Part shown: positions 7,214 to 12,759 of the stretch, in pieces | Layout: every line of letters starts with the position of its first letter | Numbering within the stretch: the first letter of the stretch is position 1 | NCBI GenBank assembly: GCA_007130675.1 | Contig: SLSB01000016.1 | Coordinates: forward strand, 1-12,759 | Reading direction: 5' to 3' | DNA: 12,759 bases | From: Candidatus Hydrogenedentota bacterium | Lineage (GTDB): Bacteria > Hydrogenedentota > Hydrogenedentia > Hydrogenedentales > SLHB01 | Position numbers and translations under genes: made by a program | Notes under the pieces: model-generated | Seen by the model: the letters and a program-made list of their open reading frames with translations, nothing else | Told to the model about the DNA's origin: nothing | Database searches by the model: none

Positions 7214-8044
7214 TTACACCACGTATATGTACCGGCTGCAATTCGTGCAGGTATGCATGTGCTCGGGATCCAGGCGGACTTTTTGCACGAATTGCGACGG
7301 AAGCTTCATGAAACAGCCCTGGCAGGTATCGCCCTCGACAGACACGAGGGCCGGAGAACGCGCCTTGTTCAACCGGTCGTAGTGGCGCAGAATGCGCGGC
7401 GCGACCAGTTCCCGGATATTCTCGATGCGATCGCGAATCTGTTTCTTGCCCGAACGCGCATTGGCCAGCATCTCCTCGCACAATTGCAGCCGAGCGAGCA
7501 GAATAATCTCGGCATGTCCGTCGGGCACTTGTTCAATGGCCGGGTCGGCCTTGAGCTTGCGCAACTTGCGTTCGGACGCCTCACCGAACCGTTCGGATGC
7601 CGTCTCGAGAATATCGAGGATATCGTCCGCCGTCTCGGCCTTCATGATCTCGGCAAGGTCTTTGGGATCGCTGAGCAGTTTGGCAATCGTTGCCACGAAG
7701 TTGAGGTAGGTCGTTTGCTCACTCGGCGGGTAACAGATAAGAAAGATGATCTTTACCGGCTGGCGGTCCACCGCCCGGAAATCGAGCCCTTTCGGCACGC
7801 GGCCCACGGCACACGCCAGCGCTTTCATGCCGGTGACCCGGGCATGGGGGACGGCGATGCCCTTGCCGATGCCCGTGCTCTCCGTGACCTCGCGCGCGAG
7901 GATTTGGTCCAACGCAAGTCCGGGCGATTGCATCTTTTTCTTCTCGAATAGAAGATTGATGAGTTCCTTGAGGGCATCGGCCTTATTGTCGGCCTCCATC
8001 TCCGGCACGACGCACGATTTCATGATGTATTTCGCGAGATTCAT
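7214..8044 (-). CDS. PTS EIIA/PtsN domain fused to C4 zinc ribbon
   Basis: From the ATG at 8044 the protein has 276 residues. An in-frame ATG at 8140 exists, but the extra 32 residues are unlike any PtsN N-terminus, while the 8044 start has AGGAGG 12 nt upstream. Residues 1-150 are a PTS fructose/nitrogen-type EIIA domain. GIGKGIAVPHARV (58-70) contains the phosphorylatable His67, and IFLICYPPSEQTTYLNFVATIAKLL (100-124) is a typical core. Residues 150-235 are helical and charged. The C-terminus is a zinc ribbon: Cys241-x2-Cys244 and Cys266-x2-Cys269, ending SRYIYV, which resembles the zf-RING_7 (CT398-like) domain. Classical PtsN is about 150-165 residues and lacks this tail. A regulatory role is likely, in which phosphorylation state is passed to a nucleic acid or protein partner; no sugar-specific EIIB/EIIC genes are nearby. 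Confidence 0.9.
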   Translation of the reverse strand: MNLAKYIMKSCVVPEMEADNKADALKELINLLFEKKKMQSPGLALDQILAREVTESTGIGKGIAVPHARVTGMKALACAVGRVPKGLDFRAVDRQPVKIIFLICYPPSEQTTYLNFVATIAKLLSDPKDLAEIMKAETADDILDILETASERFGEASERKLRKLKADPAIEQVPDGHAEIILLARLQLCEEMLANARSGKKQIRDRIENIRELVAPRILRHYDRLNKARSPALVSVEGDTCQGCFMKLPSQFVQKVRLDPEHMHTCTNCSRYIYVV

Positions 8045-8056
8045 TGCAACGGCTAT

Positions 8057-8062
8057 CCTCCT
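8057..8062 (-). promoter_or_regulatory. Ribosome binding site supporting the 8044 start of the PtsN fusion
   Basis: AGGAGG on the minus strand, 12 nt before the ATG at 8044. The spacing is longer than ideal, but no other strong site lies near the upstream ATG at 8140. Confidence 0.5.
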
Positions 8063-8174
8063 GCTGGAATCATGCAGAGATGACGGTGTCTGGCGCTTCC
8101 CCCGGCACTGGGTCTTCGAGGAACGCTGCATATAGCGCACCCTCTCGCTGACAACGGTTGCTTCTCTGCGCTTA

Positions 8175-8360
8175 TCAATACCAGACCGTCGTTATGAGCG
8201 TAGGCTCCTGCGGATTCACTCCGTGATGGTGCTCATAACAGAAGACCTGGGACACAATTCTCGCCTCGACCTGATTCTTTTCAAGCCACTCATTTATGGT
8301 GTTTTCCATTTCATGAAGTGACTCGGCACTGACTTTCGTCTGAAACGTGCGCACTCGCAT
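8175..8360 (-). CDS. Small Cse60-like protein of 61 residues
   Basis: The ORF starts MRVRTFQTKVSAESLHEMEN and ends TTVWY. The pattern is a first beta strand (RVRTFQT), an amphipathic helix (about 13-28, ENTINEWLEKN), a second strand (ARIVSQVFCY) and a final strand (LITTVWY). This layout resembles the small Cse60 family first known from Bacillus sporulation; the resemblance is by eye and the function is unknown. His-His-His at 44-46 is notable but may be only a loop. A GGAGG stands 6-7 nt before the ATG, good support for a real gene despite its size. It lies between shikimate kinase and the PtsN fusion, all on the minus strand, and may be part of that run. Confidence 0.75.
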   Translation of the reverse strand: MRVRTFQTKVSAESLHEMENTINEWLEKNQVEARIVSQVFCYEHHHGVNPQEPTLITTVWY

Positions 8361-8378
8361 TCCTAGCCTCCATCCGCA

Positions 8379-8570
8379 TTATGATCGGCCGCCGCGCGGT
8401 TTCCCTGCGTCGACGCCCTCTTCCGCTGGGGCACGCATCTCCAAGTATACCACGCCAAGCGAGTTGCGCGTTAGTCCGGATTTCCCGTCAACGTAGGGCC
8501 TGTGGGAGACTCGGATGCCCGTGAGTTGAAAGCCGGGGAATACCCGGGTCAATCTATCGGCGAAGCGCAT
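8379..8570 (-). CDS. Doubtful 63-residue ORF overlapping the end of shikimate kinase
   Basis: The ORF begins MRFADRLTRVFPGFQLTGIR and overlaps the last 22 nt of the shikimate kinase gene. Third codon positions are GC in roughly two thirds of codons by hand count, moderately like a gene here. However, only a weak GAG precedes the ATG, and the product resembles nothing I know. If not coding, this 200-nt stretch is a leader for the Cse60-like gene, whose start codon is 18 nt downstream. Confidence 0.35.
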   Translation of the reverse strand: MRFADRLTRVFPGFQLTGIRVSHRPYVDGKSGLTRNSLGVVYLEMRAPAEEGVDAGKPRGGRS

Positions 8571-9067
8571 GCAATCTCGACGATTTCGGCGGCAATTTCG
8601 CTCAGGTCGCGGCCATCCGTGGGGATGACATAATCCGCAGCGTCTTCGTAAAGTGGCTGGCGCACCTCGAGTAGTTCCTCGACTTCTTCGATGAATGATT
8701 TGGCCCCGGTAATTGATGGGCGGTTTTTATCGTCTTTGATGCGGTCTTTGATGGTGTCGGCCTCGGCAGTGAGCCAGTAGAACGTCCCGTTGGTCTTGAG
8801 CGCGGCGACGTTTTCCGGGCGCTGGACCACCCCGCCGCCAGTGTCGATCACGGTGTTGGTCATTGCCGCGGCTTGGGCGCAGACGGCAGTCTCGAGTTCC
8901 CAGAAGCGTTGCCAGCCTTGCCGCTGGACGATCTCGGCAATCGAGCACCCCTCTCGTTTCTCGACTTCATCGTCAATCCGCAACAGCGAGCGATTCGTGG
9001 ATAGTGCCACCAGTTCGGCGACGCTCGATTTTCCCACGCCGCGAAACCCAATCAAGACGATATTCAT
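8549..9067 (-). CDS. aroK: Shikimate kinase
   Basis: The 172-residue protein would phosphorylate shikimate at the 3-OH with ATP, step five of the chorismate pathway, in the cytoplasm. Length is normal. Visible motifs are the Walker A loop GFRGVGKSS (7-15), the shikimate-binding Asp33 in IDDE, DTGGGV (75-80), the lid Arg116 in NRPS, and Arg136 in VRQPLY. The motif that is normally F-R-x-x-E reads FWELE (55-59), so Trp56 sits where the family has a shikimate-contacting Arg (Arg58 in the Mycobacterium numbering). The codon is TGG, one base from CGG. The start has an AAGGA site 7-8 nt upstream. No other aromatic-pathway gene is adjacent. aroK and aroL cannot be told apart here; the symbol is the generic one. 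Confidence 0.92.
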   Translation of the reverse strand: MNIVLIGFRGVGKSSVAELVALSTNRSLLRIDDEVEKREGCSIAEIVQRQGWQRFWELETAVCAQAAAMTNTVIDTGGGVVQRPENVAALKTNGTFYWLTAEADTIKDRIKDDKNRPSITGAKSFIEEVEELLEVRQPLYEDAADYVIPTDGRDLSEIAAEIVEIACASPID

Positions 9068-9126
9068 GTCTTCTTCCTTACAGGCGGTTTTTTGGTTGCG
9101 CGCATCCTTCGCCGGGTACTGCCGAG

Positions 9127-9156
9127 AGTATAGTATTGTTCAGGCTTTCAGGGGAA
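9127..9156 (-). promoter_or_regulatory. Weak candidate promoter for shikimate kinase
   Basis: On the minus strand TTCCCC (9156-9151), an 18-nt spacer and TATACT (9132-9127, five of six) lie 60 nt before the start codon. The -10 is good and the -35 poor. The 137-nt gap to the GH3 stop (9068-9204) shows no clear terminator. Confidence 0.35.
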
Positions 9157-9204
9157 GTCTGAATGATGGTCGCAATTGCTCAGGCAGGTGAAGCCATTTT
9201 GCGG

Positions 9205-11232
9205 CTAGTCGGTTACTTCCACGTGCAGCAGTCCGGAGGTGGTCTGGCCGGCGGCGTCGGTCGCCGACAACGTGACGGTGTAATTTCCGGGGGCTTTGTA
9301 GGTATGTTGAACAATTCTCTGTCTGGCTCTTCCGCCGTCGCCAAACTCCCAGCGGACGCGCCTGATGGCGTCGAATGTCAGGATGGAATGGCCGACCCCG
9401 GCCTCGAATACGGGCTCGATAGACACGGGAAGCCGCCCCGCGGGACTGTAGAGCCACTGCATCGCGTCAAATTCGACGGGTTCGCCGACGGCCAGCTGCA
9501 GGGGCTCTTCCGGCGGCCGCATCGCGATGGCGCTTTTTCCAAGCAACGCTTCGGCCACGGCGCTCATGGCGGCGCTCGAGGCTGCGGGGTCGGAATACAT
9601 CACCACGATGGCGTCTGCCTCCCTCACGTTTCCCAGAGTGTGCGGGTACCCTACCAGAACCACGACCACTTGGGAGCCTTGTTGTTTAAATTTGCGTATG
9701 AGCTCGACCTTGCCCTGGGGGCGAATTTCGTTGGTCAATACGATGACTACCGTGCGCACACCCCCGGCGCGGGAGGTTAACCGGTGAATCTCGAACTTGT
9801 AGATCTCGCCCCCATGCCTTGCAGTGGCGATGCGTTGTTGTGCGACATGCTTCAACTCTTTATTGAGAGGTTCGTATAGTTCGGGCACGCCAATCACCCC
9901 GGTGATGCCTACCGGCACGGAGTGATCGCGCGAAAGGGGCAGCACCGCGTTGTTGTTCTGCACAATCGTCACCGAGCGTCGCTCGATGCGCTGTGCCGCT
10001 TGCGGATAGGCCCTGCGCTTCTCGAGTCGGTCGGCTTCCCTTTCGCTGGGCATTTCCCGAGTACGCAAGCCCAAATCTTCCTTAAGCTGCAGCAGGCGCG
10101 TCACCGAGGTGTTGATGGTGCTCTCCGGAAGGTCTCCGTTTTCGACGGCGCGCACGATGGTCTCGGCCGCCTTCATGACATGAATGCCCGACCGCTGCCA
10201 GAGCAGCATGTCCGCCCCGGCTCTCAGGGCCGCGACCGCCGCATCGCCCTGCGTGGCGCCGCCTAAGGCGGTCAGACCGTCGATCGGGCCGGCGACCACG
10301 ATTCCCGGGTAGAGCAGTTCATCGCGCAGCAGCTCCTTCATGACTTTTGGCGACAGGCTTGCCGCCGCGTGCTCTTTGTCGAGATGGGGCGTGAGAATAT
10401 TGCCCACCAGGAGCATGCGCGCGCCGGCCATGACCGCCCGTTGGTAGGGAATCAGATCTCTTGAGGCCATGGCCGTGGCCGGAGTCAACAGCACCGGGGG
10501 CGCGTCGCCCGTGAAGTTCCACGCGCCGCCCGGAAATCCGGTAAACAGCACCGCCAGCTCGCGCTTGCGGAATGCGTCGAGAAAGATCTCGGCGGTTTCG
10601 CCCACAAAGGCAGGGTCCGCGCCCAGGCACTGCAGCCCGCCCTTAGCTTCGGGAAGCTCGGGGGCGAGGGCCAGAGACGGTCCGGCCTGAAAGGAAAAGC
10701 CCATTGCGGCCAGGTGCTCGGCGTACAAATCGGCAAGCTCGCGCGTGGCTGCCGGGTCGTTCGCGGCAGCGACCGCCAGCATGGACGGCAACGGCGCGAA
10801 AAAACCGCCCTTGTTGGCGCCCAACACGACCGGCAGTTCGGCCAAGTCCGCACCAATCAGCATCGGGACGCCGTGGCGGTTCTGCACGGGGTTCCTCTGG
10901 AGAGCGGCCGCATAATTCAGGCCGCTGCGGGGCCGCGTCACGTTGGCGATGATCGCCGCGCCCGGCGTATAGGCCTCGATAAGCTGGCGCTCGGAAGCGT
11001 CGGGCGCCAAGCGCCCCTGCATCGTCACCATCAGGAGCTGGGCAACCCGTTCGCGCAAGCTCATCGCCGCGATGGCGCTCTCGATGGTCCAGGGGGCTGG
11101 CGGGTCCCCGGCTCGCTGCCTCTCGGCCTGTTCGGCCGTTTCAGACAGCCCGAACCCGCGCACTTGCGCAGCAACCGAGGCCGGCATGCACGTCCCGGCA
11201 ATTATAACCGCCAATGCAATCCATCGTTTCAT
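9205..11232 (-). CDS. Secreted GH3-fold protein with PKD domain, catalytic residues lost
   Basis: This 675-residue protein begins with a Sec signal peptide (about 1-22, ASVAA before Gln23). Residues 50-385 follow the GH3 N-terminal barrel: MSLRERVAQLLMV (57-69), GVPMLIGAD (121-129), PLPSMLAVAAAND (147-159) and GAD-MLLW (339-345). Residues 412-570 follow the GH3 C-terminal domain (RRSVTIVQNNNAVLPLS, 418-434). Residues 620-673 are a PKD module (WEFGDG 628-633, HTY, PGNYTVTLSATD). The active site is nearly all substituted. The EGGR of the first loop reads LAEL, the Asp of 'PvlDv' is Ala188, KHFPGHG reads TGFPGGA (231-237), and the nucleophile in 'VvSD' is Gly315 (VVAG). Only Asp129 of the substrate-binding set seems to remain. 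GH3 glycosidase or NagZ activity is therefore unlikely; binding or structural function at the cell surface is more likely. The start has GAGGAG 7 nt upstream and its own promoter. Confidence 0.88.
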   Translation of the reverse strand: MKRWIALAVIIAGTCMPASVAAQVRGFGLSETAEQAERQRAGDPPAPWTIESAIAAMSLRERVAQLLMVTMQGRLAPDASERQLIEAYTPGAAIIANVTRPRSGLNYAAALQRNPVQNRHGVPMLIGADLAELPVVLGANKGGFFAPLPSMLAVAAANDPAATRELADLYAEHLAAMGFSFQAGPSLALAPELPEAKGGLQCLGADPAFVGETAEIFLDAFRKRELAVLFTGFPGGAWNFTGDAPPVLLTPATAMASRDLIPYQRAVMAGARMLLVGNILTPHLDKEHAAASLSPKVMKELLRDELLYPGIVVAGPIDGLTALGGATQGDAAVAALRAGADMLLWQRSGIHVMKAAETIVRAVENGDLPESTINTSVTRLLQLKEDLGLRTREMPSEREADRLEKRRAYPQAAQRIERRSVTIVQNNNAVLPLSRDHSVPVGITGVIGVPELYEPLNKELKHVAQQRIATARHGGEIYKFEIHRLTSRAGGVRTVVIVLTNEIRPQGKVELIRKFKQQGSQVVVVLVGYPHTLGNVREADAIVVMYSDPAASSAAMSAVAEALLGKSAIAMRPPEEPLQLAVGEPVEFDAMQWLYSPAGRLPVSIEPVFEAGVGHSILTFDAIRRVRWEFGDGGRARQRIVQHTYKAPGNYTVTLSATDAAGQTTSGLLHVEVTD

Positions 11233-11252
11233 AATCTGGCTCCTCGAGAAAG

Positions 11253-11281
11253 ATTCTACCAGCGGGTCTCTGTTGGAGCAA
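11253..11281 (-). promoter_or_regulatory. Candidate promoter of the GH3-like gene
   Basis: On the minus strand TTGCTC (11281-11276), a 17-nt spacer and TAGAAT (11258-11253, five of six) lie 20 nt before the start codon, giving a leader of about 14 nt. A run of seven A (minus strand, 11294-11288) lies just upstream of the -35, like an UP element. Confidence 0.55.
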
Positions 11282-11306
11282 TGAATCTTTTTTTGCGGCG
11301 CTCGGT

Positions 11307-11321
11307 CACATTGACAGTGTG
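11307..11321. promoter_or_regulatory. Near-palindrome CACATTGACAGTGTG centred on the guaB -35
   Basis: Six of seven base pairs are symmetric around position 11314. The whole -35 hexamer lies inside it, so a dimeric repressor bound here would block guaB transcription. The palindromic core is short and part of its symmetry comes from the TTGACA itself. Confidence 0.35.
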
Positions 11322-11339
11322 GATCGCCATTTCTATAAT
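11311..11339 (+). promoter_or_regulatory. Full-consensus sigma70 promoter of guaB
   Basis: TTGACA (11311-11316), exactly 17 nt, then TATAAT (11334-11339): both hexamers are perfect. Transcription should start near 11346 and give a leader of about 47 nt before the guaB ATG. It is back-to-back with the GH3 promoter, the -35 elements being 29 bp apart. Confidence 0.85.
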
Positions 11340-11392
11340 GCCCGTTCCTGCGTATGTGTGAATTGGCTGCCCAAGCCGGGATTCAGGAAACC

Positions 11393-12759
11393 ATGAACGA
11401 TAAAGATCGTATACGAGAAGGCCTTTCTTTTGACGACGTGCTGATTCGTCCGGCGAAGTCGGATGTATTGCCGCGCGATGTGGACATCACGACGCGGCTG
11501 ACCCGTTCGATATCGCTGAACATTCCGCTGGTCAGCGCAGCGATGGATACCGTCACCGAGGCGCGGCTGGCCATCGCCATCGCGCAGGAAGGCGGGTTGG
11601 GGTTCATCCACAAGAACCTGACCATCGACGAGCAGGCTTCCGAGGTGGACTGCGTCAAACGTTCGCAGGCGGGCATCATTTCCGCGCCGATTACGCTGCG
11701 ACCGCATAACACCGTGCAGGAAGCCGAGAATCTGATGGCGCGTTTTCACGTCTCGGGGGTGCCGATCGTCGATGAACACGGCAAACTCGTGGGCTTGCTG
11801 ACGAACCGCGACCGGCGGTTTCTCGAAAACCTTGATGTGCCCATCGCGTCGGTGATGACCAAGGAGTGTCTGGTGACGGTGCCGCCGGGCACAACCTTGG
11901 ACGAGGCCAAGGAACTGCTCCACAAACACCGCATCGAGAAGCTGCCGATCGTCGATGCCAACGGTAAACTGGTGGGGCTGATTACCATCAAAGATATTAT
12001 GAAGGCGAGGGATTACCCCTCGAGCTGCAAGGACGAATTCGGACGGTTGCGCGTCGGAGCCGCGCTGGGCGTGGGCCCGGGCGAAGCCGAGCGGGCCAAG
12101 GCGCTGGCCGAAGCCAGCGTCGATGTGCTGGTGGTGGACACCGCGCACGGCCACACGAAGCTCGTTCTCGAAACAGTTGAGCTGATTAAGGAAACGTGTC
12201 CCGATATCGATTTGATCGCGGGCAATGTCGTGACGCGCGATGGCGCCGTCGATCTCATCGCCGCCGGAGCCGACGCGGTCAAGGTTGGCGTGGGCCCCGG
12301 CTCGATTTGCACGACGCGCGTCGTAGCGGGCGCCGGCATGCCACAGTTGAGCGCGGTGATGGAAGTTGCCGAGGTGGCCCGCGAGAAGGACATCCCTGTC
12401 ATCGCCGACGGCGGCATCAAGTATTCGGGCGATATTGTAAAAGCCTTGGCGGGCGGCGCCGACAGTGTCATGATCGGCAGCCTGTTTGCGGGCACCGCCG
12501 AGAGTCCCGGTGAAACGGTGCTCTACGAAGGGCGGACCTACAAGGTGCATCGCGGCATGGGGTCGGTCAAGGCCATGCAGCGCGGGAGCAAGACCCGCTA
12601 CATGCAGTTCGAGGAAGATCCGGGCAAGCTGGTTCCCGAAGGCATCGAGGGGCGCGTGCCGTTCCGTGGGCCGCTGGCCGATTACGTGCATCAGCTTGTC
12701 GGCGGTGTGCGGTCGGGCATGGGCTACTGTGGCTGCCGGGACATCGGCGAACTCCAGAC
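11393..12759 (+). CDS. guaB: IMP dehydrogenase, C-terminally cut by window edge
   Basis: GuaB oxidises IMP to XMP with NAD+, the committed step of GMP synthesis, in the cytoplasm. The visible 455 codons lack only about 30 residues of the usual 485-490. Motifs in order are LSFDDVLI-P (11-20), SAAMDTVTEA (48-57), two CBS domains (about 93-150 and 155-210), VDTAHGH (248-254), the catalytic loop GPGSICTTR (301-309) with Cys306, IADGGIKYSGD (337-347), the flap RGMGS (387-391) and the catalytic Arg402-Tyr403. The flap is preceded by YKVH where YKxY is common, a small change. The start has AGGA 5-6 nt upstream and lies behind a consensus promoter. The CBS pair suggests allosteric control by purine nucleotides, as known for bacterial enzymes. 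No guaA is visible, but the window ends too soon to exclude it downstream. Confidence 0.97.
   Translation, partial: MNDKDRIREGLSFDDVLIRPAKSDVLPRDVDITTRLTRSISLNIPLVSAAMDTVTEARLAIAIAQEGGLGFIHKNLTIDEQASEVDCVKRSQAGIISAPITLRPHNTVQEAENLMARFHVSGVPIVDEHGKLVGLLTNRDRRFLENLDVPIASVMTKECLVTVPPGTTLDEAKELLHKHRIEKLPIVDANGKLVGLITIKDIMKARDYPSSCKDEFGRLRVGAALGVGPGEAERAKALAEASVDVLVVDTAHGHTKLVLETVELIKETCPDIDLIAGNVVTRDGAVDLIAAGADAVKVGVGPGSICTTRVVAGAGMPQLSAVMEVAEVAREKDIPVIADGGIKYSGDIVKALAGGADSVMIGSLFAGTAESPGETVLYEGRTYKVHRGMGSVKAMQRGSKTRYMQFEEDPGKLVPEGIEGRVPFRGPLADYVHQLVGGVRSGMGYCGCRDIGELQ

Noticed and set aside
8045..8140. N-terminal extension of the PtsN fusion from an ATG at 8140
   Set aside because: The 32 extra residues are Arg/Ser-rich and unlike PtsN N-termini; the ATG at 8044 begins the normal domain and has AGGAGG upstream.
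9163..9780. A 205-codon plus-strand frame opposite the GH3-like gene
   Set aside because: It is antisense to a gene with signal peptide, GH3 and PKD domains; its Gly/His/Arg-rich product looks like a mirror-frame artefact.
9205..11232. GH3-like gene as a decaying pseudogene
   Set aside because: The frame is intact over 675 codons, fold motifs and PKD domain are preserved, and promoter, ribosome site and signal peptide are present; selective loss of active-site residues fits a pseudoenzyme better.
11333..12691. A 452-codon open frame on the minus strand opposite guaB
   Set aside because: It is fully antisense to an unmistakable IMP dehydrogenase with all motifs. Its product is rich in His, Arg and Asp with no family look, typical of the mirror frame of a GC-rich gene.

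Overview
The window is GC-rich bacterial chromosome with 12 probable protein genes, one of them doubtful. No rRNA, tRNA, IS element, phage gene or CRISPR array was recognised by eye. The mix points to a Gram-negative-type bacterium of the Planctomycetota/Lentisphaerota/Hydrogenedentota sort: several lipobox-type lipoproteins, a neutral-ceramidase-family protein, an unusual glycosidase-like protein, a secreted GH3 protein with a PKD module, and a PtsN-type protein fused to a zinc ribbon. This is inference from gene style, not a phylogenetic result.

Layout. (1) 1-5215, all minus strand: a run read from 5215 downwards. It holds a sugar-binding lipoprotein, an RbsC-type permease overlapping it by 4 bp, and a 750-residue glycosidase-like protein 25 nt further on. 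After a 158-nt gap comes a ceramidase-family lipoprotein that leaves the window at position 1. The first three look like one operon for uptake and processing of a sugar or glycoside, but no ABC ATPase is present. (2) 5216-5537: a 322-nt divergent intergenic region with candidate promoters in both directions, each overlapped by an inverted repeat. (3) 5538-6596, plus strand: an alpha/beta-hydrolase lipoprotein with a complete catalytic triad. (4) 6666-9067, minus strand: shikimate kinase, a doubtful 63-residue ORF, a 61-residue Cse60-like protein, a PTS EIIA/PtsN domain fused to a C4 zinc ribbon, and a stand-alone cyclic-nucleotide-binding domain protein. (5) 9205-11232, minus strand: a secreted GH3-fold protein with a C-terminal PKD domain that has lost nearly all GH3 catalytic residues. 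(6) 11393 to the end, plus strand: guaB (IMP dehydrogenase), cut by the window edge, behind a full-consensus sigma70-type promoter placed back-to-back with the GH3 promoter.

The housekeeping anchors are guaB and shikimate kinase. The least ordinary items are the apparently dead GH3-PKD protein, the PtsN/zinc-ribbon fusion next to a cNMP-sensor-only protein, and a shikimate kinase with Trp where the family has its shikimate-binding Arg. I found no complete multi-gene system that I would call new with confidence.
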